A stretch of 14,846 bases of DNA, from NCBI GenBank assembly GCA_023415835.1, contig JAEZJK010000101.1, forward strand, positions 1 through 14,846, read 5' to 3'. Positions 1 to 7,760 of this stretch are shown piece by piece. Within the stretch, counting starts at the first letter, position 1. Every line of letters begins with the position of its first letter. The position numbers were made by a program, and so were the translations under genes. A model generated the notes under the pieces. It was not told the origin of the DNA and did no database searches. It saw nothing but the letters and a program-made list of their open reading frames with translations. The DNA is from Bacillota bacterium (GTDB taxonomy: Bacteria > Bacillota > UBA4882 > UBA8346).

Positions 1-661
1 TGAAACGGTCCGGCAGAATAACGGTGGTCGGATCCAAATACCCGAAAAGGATCGCGGTATCCACCGAGAAACAGTCAACCCGTCCGGAATCTAGCGCCGC
101 TTTGATCTCAGGATAGGTAGCATACTCTAGAAATTCAACCTTTACCCCAACCTTATCGGCTTCCTCCTGAACCGATTTCCGTGAGGTAGCGCTCTGGGCG
201 ACGCCGATCTTTTTGCCGTTTAAATCTTTTAAACTCTTATAACCGGCTGCTTTTTTAACCAAAAGGCCGACTCCGTCGATGAAGTAAGGATCGGAAAAAT
301 TGTAGCTTAACTTACGTTCTTCAGTAATCGTAAAGGTGGCAATCACCAGGTCTAACTCGCCATTATCCAATAGTGGTCCCCGGGTTTTGGCGGTTACTCC
401 CTGAAGAGCGATTTTATTTTCATCCCCGAGAATCTTTTTGGCAATCGCCCGGGCAATGTCGACTTCAAATCCATCAATTTTGTTAGTCTTGGGGTCGCGA
501 AACCCGAACTTCGGCACGTCAACTTTAACCCCGACCTTAAGTACATCATGTTTCTGAATGGCTTTAAGATCAGCGCTATCCGGTAGCGCAGCTCCACAAG
601 GCATTATTAACATGCTGCCAAGCAGTGCTAGGCAAAGGATGCTAACCATCGACTTTTTCAT
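1..661 (-). CDS. Polar amino acid ABC transporter substrate-binding protein (C-terminus off left edge)
   Basis: Extracytoplasmic binding protein that would capture an amino acid and deliver it to an ABC importer. About 220 residues are visible. A Lys-start hydrophobic signal segment (about residues 1-25) contains Cys22, but the residues before it are not a clean lipobox, so lipid anchoring is uncertain. The mature part begins with the family pattern LKVGVKVDVPKFGF and has GFEVDIARAIAKKI, a DLVIATFTITEERK stretch, FSDPYF, and LNGKKIGVAQSATS at the start of the second lobe, all typical of SBP_bac_3 proteins. The ATG at 661-659 is preceded by AGGGGG at suitable spacing. It lies 55 bases downstream of the ATPase gene on the same strand, so the two are probably one operon, with the permease beyond the left edge. 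The ligand (Glu/Gln/Arg/Cys type) cannot be told from sequence alone. Confidence 0.93.
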   Translation of the reverse strand, partial: MKKSMVSILCLALLGSMLIMPCGAALPDSADLKAIQKHDVLKVGVKVDVPKFGFRDPKTNKIDGFEVDIARAIAKKILGDENKIALQGVTAKTRGPLLDNGELDLVIATFTITEERKLSYNFSDPYFIDGVGLLVKKAAGYKSLKDLNGKKIGVAQSATSRKSVQEEADKVGVKVEFLEYATYPEIKAALDSGRVDCFSVDTAILFGYLDPTTVILPDRF

Positions 662-716
662 TTTAAATACCCCCTAAAATTTATATTGTGAATAACTCCT
701 ACATACTCAGGAAAAG

Positions 717-1442
717 TCACCGCAAAATCCGGCTTAAAAAGAGTTTAGTCCGTTCTTGGGTCGGGTTATTAAAAAAGTGTTGCGGAGGTCCATTCTCGAG
801 AATAACCCCTTCATCCATAAAAATGACGCGGTCTGCCACTTCCCGGGCAAAACCCATTTCATGAGTGACCACCACCATTGTAATCCCACCGTGTGCCAGA
901 TCAATCATCACATCCAACACTTCCTGGATCATTTCCGGGTCCAACGCCGAGGTGGGTTCGTCAAAGAGCATGATTTTGGGATGCATATTCAAGGCCCGGG
1001 CAATCGCCACCCGTTGTTGCTGCCCTCCCGAGAGTTGCGAAGGATAGGCTTGGGCTTTATTTTGCAGGCCGACCCGTTCCAGGTAGGCCATGCCGGTTTC
1101 CTCCGCTTCTTTGGGCGGTACTTTTTTGATTTTTACCGGCGCCAATGTCAAATTTTCCAGTACCGTTTTATGGGGATAAAGGTTGAATTGTTGAAAGACC
1201 ATGCCTACCGATTGACGGACTTTATGGACTTCAGCCTTATGAGCGGTGATATCGACCCCATCAACCACCACTCTGCCATGATTGGGACGTTCCAGTAAGT
1301 TGATACAGCGGATTAAAGTACTTTTACCGGAGCCGCTCGGACCGATCACTACCAGCTTTTCACCGGTTTTTACGGTAAGGTTGATATCTTTAAGCACATG
1401 GAGATGGCCGAAATGTTTTTCAACTTTTTCCATCCTAATCAA
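717..1442 (-). CDS. Polar amino acid ABC transporter ATP-binding protein (GlnQ/HisP type)
   Basis: Cytoplasmic ATPase that powers amino acid import together with the adjacent binding protein. From a TTG start at 1442 it is 241 residues, the usual family length. Walker A GPSGSGKST is at 34-42, the Q-loop FQQFNLYP at 83-90, the signature LSGGQQQR at 137-144, Walker B IMLFDEP at 157-163, and the switch histidine at 204. FQQFNLYPHKTVLENL and THEMGFAREVADRVIFMD are hallmarks of the polar amino acid subfamily. The start is chosen because GGAGG (complement of 1452-1456) sits 9 bases before the TTG and gives the N-terminus MIRMEKVEKHFG, matching relatives. The ATG at 1433 is too far from that site, and an upstream extension to 1478 lacks one. 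It is first of the visible operon. Confidence 0.95.
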   Translation of the reverse strand: MIRMEKVEKHFGHLHVLKDINLTVKTGEKLVVIGPSGSGKSTLIRCINLLERPNHGRVVVDGVDITAHKAEVHKVRQSVGMVFQQFNLYPHKTVLENLTLAPVKIKKVPPKEAEETGMAYLERVGLQNKAQAYPSQLSGGQQQRVAIARALNMHPKIMLFDEPTSALDPEMIQEVLDVMIDLAHGGITMVVVTHEMGFAREVADRVIFMDEGVILENGPPQHFFNNPTQERTKLFLSRILR

Positions 1443-1613
1443 TTTTGAAAACCTCCGTCCGATGTATCCGGGCACCACAAATCAAGTGACTTTTCCGACT
1501 GATGAATCAGGAAAATGCCGTAATGGATCTGCGCCTCCCAAGAACTTATTGCAACATATAGATCCGTCGAATTTAATTTCTAAATATACATCTCCCTAAG
1601 CTGGACGATGGAG

Positions 1614-1643
1614 ATAATAATAAACTTATTCAACTTGTTTCAA
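1614..1643 (-). promoter_or_regulatory. Candidate sigma-A promoter for the amino acid importer operon
   Basis: Read on the minus strand, TTGAAA (1643-1638) is followed after 18 bases by TATTAT (1619-1614), giving a leader of about 165 bases before the ATPase start. The spacing is one base off the optimum and the region is AT-rich, so this is a plausible but unproven promoter. Confidence 0.35.
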
Positions 1644-1944
1644 CCGAATGAGATGGAGTAAATCCAGTTTAACGCTAATTTTACCCGTTATTAAAAATCT
1701 AGCTTAAGATATTTATCCTAATCAATGAAATAAACGTTTTTATGATATTTTGTGATAATATAATCTACAACATTAAGCTAGCCTTTCCTGCCCAACCGAT
1801 ATAATAATGGCTGTATCCATGTATTCATTGCGAAAGCAAATAGATAAAGTATTTGGTTTGATATTAAAAATGTTGATTCAACCGGATCTATCCGAATAAT
1901 GCTCGATTCGCCTCCCGCCCCGGATTAACAGCTAACCAAAATAA

Positions 1945-1969
1945 AAACCGGCTTCCAAGAAACCGGTTT
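1945..1969 (-). terminator. Hairpin, terminator-like on the minus strand
   Basis: Arms AAACCGG (1945-1951) and CCGGTTT (1963-1969) enclose an 11-base loop. On the minus strand the stem is followed by TTTTTATTTT, the form of a rho-independent terminator. No minus-strand gene lies just upstream, so it may be the remnant of a lost gene or may stop antisense transcription from the LOG region. On the plus strand it would be a hairpin just ahead of the AAAGGAGGT site of the tiny ORF. Confidence 0.4.
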
Positions 1970-1988
1970 AAAAAGGAGGTAGTGAGGT

Positions 1989-2063
1989 TTGTATTCATCT
2001 AAAATATATCATATTAAAGGGATCAATCCCAAATTACCATGGTACTTATTTAGCGGTACTTAA
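1989..2063 (+). CDS. Tiny ORF with strong ribosome binding site (24 aa, unrecognised)
   Basis: A TTG at 1989 lies 8 bases after AAAGGAGGT, one of the best ribosome binding sites in the window, and opens a 24-residue frame ending at TAA 2063. The peptide is rich in Tyr, Lys and Ser (MYSSKIYHIKG... ending PWYLFSGT). It resembles no family I know. It lies about 60 bases before the LOG start and could be a leader peptide, a small protein, or the stub of a decayed gene. Size alone gives little statistical support. Confidence 0.25.
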   Translation: MYSSKIYHIKGINPKLPWYLFSGT

Positions 2064-2124
2064 CTACTAAGTTGTTGAAGCGTATATAAAAGCATTTCCG
2101 GTTAAAATATTACCGGTGATAAAA

Positions 2125-2856
2125 ATGATCCAACTGCAGCAGCCTAAGGGTTGGCTCGATAATGAAGATAAAGAACTACTCCAAACCCCTTGTCCTCCGG
2201 CTCCCGACTTTACCACTCAGGACCCTTGGCGTATTTTAAGGATTCAAGGCGAAATAGTGGAAGGCTTCGACGCTTTATCCAAGATCGGCCCGGCGGCAGC
2301 CATCTTCGGCTCAGCCCGTTTTACCGAGTCTAACCCCTATTATCAAGCTACCGTAGCCCTTGCCGAGAAATTAGCCGCTGCCGGGCTAGGGGTAATCTCC
2401 GGCGGCGGCCCGGGAATCATGGAAGCCGCCAATAAGGGCGCTTATCAAACCAATGGCGTTTCCGTGGGTTGTGGGATCCAATTGCCTAAGGAACCGGTTC
2501 CCAACCCTTATCAGACCATCGCCTTAAAGTTTCGCTATTTTTTCGTCCGCAAACTAATGTTCATCAAATATGCCGTTGCCTTTATCATCATGCCCGGCGG
2601 GTTCGGCACCATGGACGAGCTTTTTGAAGCCATGACCCTGGTCCAAACCGATAAAATCGACCATTTTCCGATAGTGCTCTATGGTTTCGATTATTGGAAG
2701 GGCTTGGTTGAATGGATGGCTGAGCGAATGGCCGCAGCGGGCTGCATCGATCAGAATGACCTAAAGCTTTTCCAGATAGTCGATGACCCGGGGGAAGCGG
2801 CTCAAATTGTGATCAATGCCTCCCGGGAACATGGGTACTTTGATAAACCGTGCTAA
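2125..2856 (+). CDS. LOG-family protein (TIGR00730-type, lysine decarboxylase-like fold)
   Basis: Rossmann-fold protein of the LOG family. Characterised members cleave the N-glycosidic bond of (cytokinin) nucleoside 5'-monophosphates, releasing the base and ribose 5-phosphate; the true substrate here is unknown. The product is 243 residues with FGSAR at 61-65, SGGGPGIMEAANKGA at 92-106, conserved Arg132-Lys133 and the diagnostic MPGGFGTMDELFEA at 146-159 (PGGxGTxxE). A 45-residue N-terminal extension precedes the core, as in the larger subgroup of the family. The ATG at 2125 has GGTGAT 4 bases upstream; an in-frame GTG at 2116 is an alternative without a good site. No strong terminator follows, so read-through into the DUF815 gene 94 bases downstream is possible. 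Confidence 0.9.
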   Translation: MIQLQQPKGWLDNEDKELLQTPCPPAPDFTTQDPWRILRIQGEIVEGFDALSKIGPAAAIFGSARFTESNPYYQATVALAEKLAAAGLGVISGGGPGIMEAANKGAYQTNGVSVGCGIQLPKEPVPNPYQTIALKFRYFFVRKLMFIKYAVAFIIMPGGFGTMDELFEAMTLVQTDKIDHFPIVLYGFDYWKGLVEWMAERMAAAGCIDQNDLKLFQIVDDPGEAAQIVINASREHGYFDKPC

Positions 2857-2860
2857 CCTA

Positions 2861-2950
2861 GGGATATCGTTAATACTTTTTTAAAATATCCCCCTACTGG
2901 CAGGGATTATTCAGGATCACCTCGAAACAGTAGGAATTGAGGTGACCTAA
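2861..2950 (+). promoter_or_regulatory. Structured leader that can sequester the DUF815 gene's ribosome binding site
   Basis: Three complementary segment pairs fill this short gap. GGGATAT (2861-2867) matches ATATCCC (2886-2892). AGGATCACCTC (2913-2923) matches GAGGTGACCT (2939-2948) with one bulged A, and this stem contains the whole ribosome binding site GAGGTGA (2939-2945) of the next gene. CCTACTG (2893-2899) is an exact complement of CAGTAGG (2928-2934) in the loop of that stem, allowing a pseudoknot. The arrangement resembles a translation-controlling RNA, but no known riboswitch class is recognised. Confidence 0.45.
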
Positions 2951-4171
2951 ATGACAGCGCAACTAGAACCCGGCCAAATGGTTCAATTATTTGACCGCTT
3001 AATTATTTACCGTTCCCTTAAACAAGAACCGCTCATCAGCGAATTACTGAATATTATCAATAATGAACCTTTTAATCCGCCGCTCTCCGGGTGGCTCGGT
3101 TCCATCCTGGAACAGTACCCAAAGAGTTTAAACGCTTGGGCTTCATATTTATGGAGCCTGATCGAGAATGATCAAAACTATTTCTCTCTCGGTTGCGAGC
3201 GGGGTGAATATCCGAAAATTCCAGCCAATATCATTTTCGCTGTCCGGCATGACCTGAATATTTTAGGCGCCTTATTGCACTGGGAGCCTTTTTCCGGATT
3301 CCCCATCCATGATAGTCCTAGCTTAAACGTCAGCCTTAATCCCGGATTTGACGGGTTATACCAAAACAAGATCGACCCCTGCCTCCGGTGGCTGGCTGAT
3401 TTTTATCAAAGACGCGGCGCAGGCATTTTCGGAAAATATTCCACTTTTAGCTGGGATTCCGGAAACCAACGATTTAAACCGGTAGCCGAGCCGGATCAAG
3501 TTACATTCCAAGACCTAGTCGGTTATGAATCCCAGAAAAATACCCTGATTCAAAATACCTTACAATTCCTTAAAGGGCTGCCCGCTAATAATATTTTACT
3601 CTATGGCGGCCGGGGGACTGGTAAGTCTTCTTCAATCAAAGCTTTGAACCACCAATTTAGCGGGGCTGGATTGCGGATCATCGAGATCAGTAAGGAAGAT
3701 TTGAGCGATTTTGCGATAATTATTGAAACATTACGTAACCGAGGCTTAAAATTCATTCTCTATGTGGATGATTTGTCCTTCGAATCCGGAGAGCAGTACA
3801 AGCATTTAAAAGCGGTTTTAGAAGGCGGATTGGAAACCCGGCCGGCCAATGTATTGCTTTATGCTACCTCCAACCGGCGGCACTTAATCAAAGAGACCTT
3901 TGCCGATCGCGAGGAAGAATTGCACGGTAATGATGTGGTTCAAGAGAAACTTTCCCTCTCCGACCGGTTCGGGATTACCTTGACTTACGCTACACCTGAT
4001 CAAGAAGAATACTTAAGTATTGTCAAGCATTTATGCGATCAAAGAGGAATAAGCCTCCCTTGGCAGGAGATCGAAACCCGCGCCATCCAATGGGAACGCC
4101 GCCAAAACGGGCGTTCCGGACGGACCGCGAAGCAATTTGCCGATCAATTGGAAGGAGAATTAGGCCTGTAA
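2951..4171 (+). CDS. DUF815-type AAA+ ATPase
   Basis: Predicted cytoplasmic P-loop ATPase of 406 residues. The N-terminal ~180 residues are helical and unassigned. The AAA+ core begins near VTFQDLVGYESQK (about 184-196), with Walker A GGRGTGKS at 209-216, Walker B FILYVDDL at 248-255, a sensor-1-like LLYATSN at 282-288, and SDRF (317-320) near an expected arginine finger. The C-terminal ARG-rich segment (ERRQNGRSGRTAKQF) is a family hallmark. DUF815 proteins are widespread in bacteria but their function is not established; the fold suggests an ATP-driven remodelling role. The ATG at 2951 is preceded by GAGGTGA at proper spacing, and that site is buried in a stable hairpin, suggesting translational control. 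Length is typical, with no sign of damage. Confidence 0.9.
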   Translation: MTAQLEPGQMVQLFDRLIIYRSLKQEPLISELLNIINNEPFNPPLSGWLGSILEQYPKSLNAWASYLWSLIENDQNYFSLGCERGEYPKIPANIIFAVRHDLNILGALLHWEPFSGFPIHDSPSLNVSLNPGFDGLYQNKIDPCLRWLADFYQRRGAGIFGKYSTFSWDSGNQRFKPVAEPDQVTFQDLVGYESQKNTLIQNTLQFLKGLPANNILLYGGRGTGKSSSIKALNHQFSGAGLRIIEISKEDLSDFAIIIETLRNRGLKFILYVDDLSFESGEQYKHLKAVLEGGLETRPANVLLYATSNRRHLIKETFADREEELHGNDVVQEKLSLSDRFGITLTYATPDQEEYLSIVKHLCDQRGISLPWQEIETRAIQWERRQNGRSGRTAKQFADQLEGELGL

Positions 4172-4290
4172 GCCTAAACCCTTGTTGAGGATAAGGAAGA
4201 AATTTATTCCATCCTAATATAAGCGTTTTTCACATCACAATTATACCAATAAATTTTAAAATAACGATTCAAAAGTTATACCAAGTTTAA

Positions 4291-4317
4291 CCTTGATTAC
4301 CCCTTTGGTGATTAAGG
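4291..4317 (+). repeat. Inverted repeat / hairpin upstream of the OmpA-like gene
   Basis: CCTTGATTACC (4291-4301) and GGTGATTAAGG (4307-4317) can form an 11-bp stem with two G-U pairs and a 5-base loop. No T-tract follows on either strand, so it is not a standard terminator. It lies 65 bases ahead of the lipoprotein start and could be an mRNA leader element or a protein-binding site. Confidence 0.4.
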
Positions 4318-4382
4318 ACACTTAAATAGAGGAGGGATGCTTTTTTCCGTTAGTAAAACACTAAATAATGTGGAGGTTTCAA

Positions 4383-5234
4383 ATGAAAACAAGAGTGATG
4401 TTAGTTCCGGTTATCACGTTAGTTCTCTTACTTAGCTTTAGCGCATTCACCTTGGGTTGTCCGGTGCCGGAAGTCGCTTCGGTTTCCCCAAACACTGGGC
4501 TAAACACGGAAACGGTAAATATAGTTGTCACAGGCGCTAAATTTCACAAATCTGCCTATGTTAAACTTACCAAATCGGGCCAACCCGATATTATCGCTAC
4601 CAACCTTAATGTCACGAAAAATGAAATCAGCTGCACCCTTGATTTAAAGGGTAAAGCTGCCGGCGCATGGGATTTGGCCGTAGTTAACATTGGTTCGATC
4701 AGTAAAAAGGAAAAGCCAGCCGTCCTGTCCAGCGCTTTTACCATTAAGGAACCGATTGTTGAAAAACCGCCGGTTCAAGAGGTTACTCCCGCTCCAGCAC
4801 CTGAGGTAAAACCGGAAGAAAAACCGGTTGTCAAACCGGAACCGGTTGATCCCAACAAAGACCTGAAGGCAGTTTACTTTGATTTTGACAAAGCAAATAT
4901 CCGCAATGATCAATTGGTTGTGCTCGAGTTAAATGTGAAAATTCTCAATAGCAACCCGGCTCTTAAAGTTGTATTGGGCGGCCACGCCGATGAAAGAGGG
5001 TCAAACGAGTATAATCTCAAACTCTCTTCACAAAGAACCGAGTCTGTTAAAAAATACTTGGTTGAAAAGGGAATCGACGCTAGCAGGATTATTACATATG
5101 CCTATGGCGAAGAAGCCCCCATCGCCACCGATAAAAACGAATCATCCTGGTCTTATAACCGCCGGGTTGAAATCTCTCTTTGGGAGAACATCCCCAGTAA
5201 AGAGCAAGTCCTGGAAAAAGCCACCAAATTGTGA
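4383..5234 (+). CDS. OmpA/Pal-like lipoprotein with N-terminal TIG-like domain
   Basis: Predicted exported protein of 283 residues that would bind peptidoglycan and, if lipidated, link it to a membrane. Signal peptide 1-25 ends AFTLGC with Cys26 as the probable lipid site; the lipobox is slightly atypical (Thr at -3). Residues about 28-122 (VASVSPNTGL..., VVTGAKF...) resemble an IPT/TIG immunoglobulin-like domain. A Pro/Lys/Glu linker spans 124-157. The OmpA C-terminal domain is about 160-266, with YFDFDKANIR, GGHADERGSNEYNLKLSSQR (199-218) and NRRVEI; Asp203 and Arg218 match the diaminopimelate-binding pair. The ATG at 4383 follows GGAGG by 6 bases, better than an in-frame ATG at 4368. It is monocistronic, ending in a strong terminator. 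Pal-type proteins are typical of outer-membrane bacteria. Confidence 0.9.
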   Translation: MKTRVMLVPVITLVLLLSFSAFTLGCPVPEVASVSPNTGLNTETVNIVVTGAKFHKSAYVKLTKSGQPDIIATNLNVTKNEISCTLDLKGKAAGAWDLAVVNIGSISKKEKPAVLSSAFTIKEPIVEKPPVQEVTPAPAPEVKPEEKPVVKPEPVDPNKDLKAVYFDFDKANIRNDQLVVLELNVKILNSNPALKVVLGGHADERGSNEYNLKLSSQRTESVKKYLVEKGIDASRIITYAYGEEAPIATDKNESSWSYNRRVEISLWENIPSKEQVLEKATKL

Positions 5235-5242
5235 TTAATACT

Positions 5243-5273
5243 AAACCCGGACGCAATGTCCGGGTTTTATTTT
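5243..5273 (+). terminator. Rho-independent terminator after the OmpA-like gene
   Basis: AAACCCGGAC (5243-5252), loop GCAAT, GTCCGGGTTT (5258-5267), then a T-rich run TTTTATTTT ending at 5273. It starts 8 bases after the stop codon at 5234. The same stem may also stop convergent tex transcription, though the T-tract is weaker on that strand. Confidence 0.92.
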
Positions 5274-5304
5274 AACTTAAAATCCAGCTTTTAAGGGTAT
5301 AGGG

Positions 5305-7644
5305 CTACTTCACTTTAAACCCAGCCTTTATCAAACTGTCCCGTAACGCGGTATTGGTCAAATTTTCATTGATCGTTTCTTTTTTCGTTATCTCCTTTTT
5401 AACCGGTTTTTTCCCACCGTCATTCCGAACCGGTTTAGGTGAGGCTTCACCGCTGGTTTCCTTCTTCATCGATAGCGCAATCCGTTTCCGTACCAGATCG
5501 ACTTCCTTCACCCGCACTTCGACAATATCGCCGACTGCCACTACCTCGGTGGGATCCTTAACAAATTTATCGCTCAACTCAGAAACATGGACTAACCCGT
5601 CCTGTTTGACCCCGATATCCACAAAAGCGCCGAAGTCAACTACGTTCCGGACTGTCCCGGTTAACATCATCCCCGGTTTCAGATCCTCCATTTTTAAGAC
5701 ATCGTTCCGGAAGATCGGCTTGGGCATGTCCTCCCGGGGATCCCGCCCCGGTTTAGCCAGAGCGTCGATGATATCTTTTAGAGTAGGTTTGCCGATCCCT
5801 AGTTCCTGGGCTATTTTGTCAACATTTACTTGTTCCAGTTTTAACTTGATTGCCGATAATTTTTCTTTATCCAAGATATCTTTGGTCGCAAACCCCAGGT
5901 TTGAGAGTAACTGCCGGGCTGTATCGTAAGATTCGGGATGAACCCAGGTATTGTCCAACGGTTCCTCCCCATCGGCGATCTTCAAAAATCCGGCCGCCTG
6001 AACGAAGGCCTGTTCTCCCAGGCGCTTCACCTTCAATAGTTGTTTCCTGCTTAAAAACTTGCCGTTTTCCTCCCGGAAGGCCACGATATTTTTGGCGACC
6101 GCCGGTTGAAGGCCGGCCACGTATTGCAACAATGCCGGGGAAGCGGTATTCAGGTCGACCCCAACATAGTTCACACAAGATTCGACCACACCGCCCAAAG
6201 TGTCGGAGAGTTGTTTTTGGTTCACGTCATGCTGGTAAAGGCCGACACCGATTGATTTGGGATCGATCTTCACCAACTCCGCCAACGGGTCTTGGATCCG
6301 GCGGGCGATGGAAACTGCCCCACGCATCGATACATCCAAATCCGGAAATTCCTCTTTGGCCAATTTCGAAGCGGAATAAACCGAAGCTCCCGCTTCACTG
6401 ACTATACAATATGAAGTTTTTTCAACGCCGAGCAAGTGAATTAACTCAGCGATTAAAGTCTCGGACTCCCGGGAAGCGGTCCCGTTCCCGATGGTAATCA
6501 AATTGACGTTGTGTTTTTGGATCAAATTGCCTAAAATCGCTAAAGTTTCATCCCATTTATTGACCGGAGGATGGGGGTAAATGGTTACCGTATCCAAGAG
6601 TTTTCCGGTTTCGTCAACCACCGCCACTTTACAACCGGTCCGGTACCCGGGGTCGACTCCCATTACCCGTAAATCTTTCACCGGAGCTTGTAAAATCAAA
6701 TTGCGCAGATTCAGCCCAAAAATTTTAATGGCATGTTCTTCAGCGGTTTCAGTGATGGCGGCCCGCAATTCCCTTTCCAATGAAGGAAAGAACAGCCGCT
6801 TATAACCGTCGGTGATGGCTTCTTCCAGCTCGGAAGTGAAGAGCGATTTTTTATTGGTAATGATCAAGTAATTTAATTTTCCGAGCGCTACCTCATGGTC
6901 TGCCTCAATGCCCACTTTCAAGGCATCTTCCTTCTCGCCCCGGTTTAAAGCCAAAATCCGGTGCGGGGGGACCTTTTTTAGCGGTTCTTTATAATCGGCA
7001 TACATCCGGTATTCGTCCAATTCCGCTTCTTCCGCGTCTTTCTTTTTATCGGCTTTTACTTCTTTAGCCTCGGAAGCGATCACTGCTTGATCCCAGAGAT
7101 ATTCACGGAGCACTTTACGATAGTCCGGATCATCGGAGACCCTTTCGGCGATAATATCCCTGGCCCCGACTAAAGCATCAGTTGCTGTTTCCACTCCGAG
7201 TTCAGTATTGATAAACGGCGCAACCAATTCGTCTACCGAGCCCGACTCCGTCGCCTGCTCCCAGATGAGATCGGATAACGGCTCCAAACCCCGTTCTTTG
7301 GCAATCATCGCCCTGGTCCGTTTTTTCTGTTTATATGGCCGGTATAAGTCTTCTACCTCTTGAAGTTTAATCGCCTCGGTAATCGCCTGGGCCAATTCCG
7401 GAGTTAATTTGCCCTGCTCTTCAATGGATTTAAGCACTTCCGCCTTCCGGGCCTCCAAATTGCGTAAGTAAGTTAAACGTTCATCGATATTCCGGATTTG
7501 TTCTTCGTCAAGCTCTCCCGTCACTTCTTTCCGATATCGGGCGATAAAAGGAATGGTATTCCCCTCATCCAGCAAATTGACGGTACTCCCTACCTGCCGC
7601 GGGGATATGTTTAATTCAGCAGCGATTACTTTGACGATATCCAT
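5305..7644 (-). CDS. tex: Tex, S1-domain RNA-binding transcription accessory protein
   Basis: Nucleic-acid-binding protein of the Tex/YhgF family, implicated in transcription and in RNA metabolism. It is 779 residues, typical length. An N-terminal helical domain (IPFIARYRKEVTGELDE, 31-47) is followed by a YqgF/RNase H-like domain (VMGVDPGYRTGCKVAVVDETG). A helix-hairpin-helix region follows (VGVDLNTASPALLQYVAGL onward), then an S1 domain over roughly 656-728 (TGTVRNVVDFGAFVDIG...DGLVHVSELSD) and a Lys-rich tail. The ATG at 7644 follows AAAGGAG by 7 bases; a TTG two codons upstream is too close to that site. The N-terminal half carries a lysine/glutamate-rich stretch (AKEVKADKKKDAEEAELDEYR) as in other members. 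It lies downstream of glpX but is separated from it by a terminator, so it probably has its own promoter. Confidence 0.97.
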   Translation of the reverse strand: MDIVKVIAAELNISPRQVGSTVNLLDEGNTIPFIARYRKEVTGELDEEQIRNIDERLTYLRNLEARKAEVLKSIEEQGKLTPELAQAITEAIKLQEVEDLYRPYKQKKRTRAMIAKERGLEPLSDLIWEQATESGSVDELVAPFINTELGVETATDALVGARDIIAERVSDDPDYRKVLREYLWDQAVIASEAKEVKADKKKDAEEAELDEYRMYADYKEPLKKVPPHRILALNRGEKEDALKVGIEADHEVALGKLNYLIITNKKSLFTSELEEAITDGYKRLFFPSLERELRAAITETAEEHAIKIFGLNLRNLILQAPVKDLRVMGVDPGYRTGCKVAVVDETGKLLDTVTIYPHPPVNKWDETLAILGNLIQKHNVNLITIGNGTASRESETLIAELIHLLGVEKTSYCIVSEAGASVYSASKLAKEEFPDLDVSMRGAVSIARRIQDPLAELVKIDPKSIGVGLYQHDVNQKQLSDTLGGVVESCVNYVGVDLNTASPALLQYVAGLQPAVAKNIVAFREENGKFLSRKQLLKVKRLGEQAFVQAAGFLKIADGEEPLDNTWVHPESYDTARQLLSNLGFATKDILDKEKLSAIKLKLEQVNVDKIAQELGIGKPTLKDIIDALAKPGRDPREDMPKPIFRNDVLKMEDLKPGMMLTGTVRNVVDFGAFVDIGVKQDGLVHVSELSDKFVKDPTEVVAVGDIVEVRVKEVDLVRKRIALSMKKETSGEASPKPVRNDGGKKPVKKEITKKETINENLTNTALRDSLIKAGFKVK

Positions 7645-7702
7645 TTTCAATCTCCTTTATCGAACTTGGTAAAAGTTTGCTCATAAATTATACCGATAGA
7701 AT

Positions 7703-7728
7703 AAAAAAAAGGCAATACCATCATTGCC
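7703..7728 (-). terminator. Rho-independent terminator downstream of glpX
   Basis: On the minus strand GGCAAT (7728-7723), a 6-base loop and ATTGCC (7716-7711) are followed by eight T residues (7710-7703). It lies about 95 bases past the glpX stop, beyond the heptamer repeat, so that repeat should be in the glpX 3' untranslated region. Confidence 0.9.
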
Positions 7729-7760
7729 TACATTTTTTAAATAGATAATACGCCTTGCCC

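Larger units (their letters stand above)
1443..2124. other. Long divergent intergenic region
   Basis: About 680 bases separate the ABC importer genes (leftward) from the LOG gene (rightward). No substantial ORF with family resemblance was found. It holds a possible minus-strand promoter near 1614-1643, minus-strand leader segments able to form weak hairpins (ATCTCC/GGAGAT and GGATCT/AGATCC arms), an AAACCGG/CCGGTTT hairpin at 1945-1969, a tiny ORF with a strong ribosome binding site at 1989-2063, and an 8-base direct repeat GGTACTTA at 2041-2048 and 2055-2062. A 5-bp CCGGT/ACCGG hairpin lies directly before the LOG start. No T-box consensus was seen in the importer leader. Confidence 0.6.

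Noticed and set aside
756..1298. Long plus-strand frame inside the ABC ATPase gene
   Set aside because: It is antisense to a gene with all ATPase motifs, has no ribosome binding site of note and no family resemblance.
4352..4382. Upstream starts for the OmpA-like gene, including an ATG right after GAGGAGGG at 4338
   Set aside because: That ATG is in another frame and too close to its site; the GGAGG at 4372-4376 correctly serves the ATG at 4383.
5354..6401. Long plus-strand frames antisense to tex
   Set aside because: They are Ser/Pro/Arg-rich mirror frames of a highly conserved gene with no independent signals.
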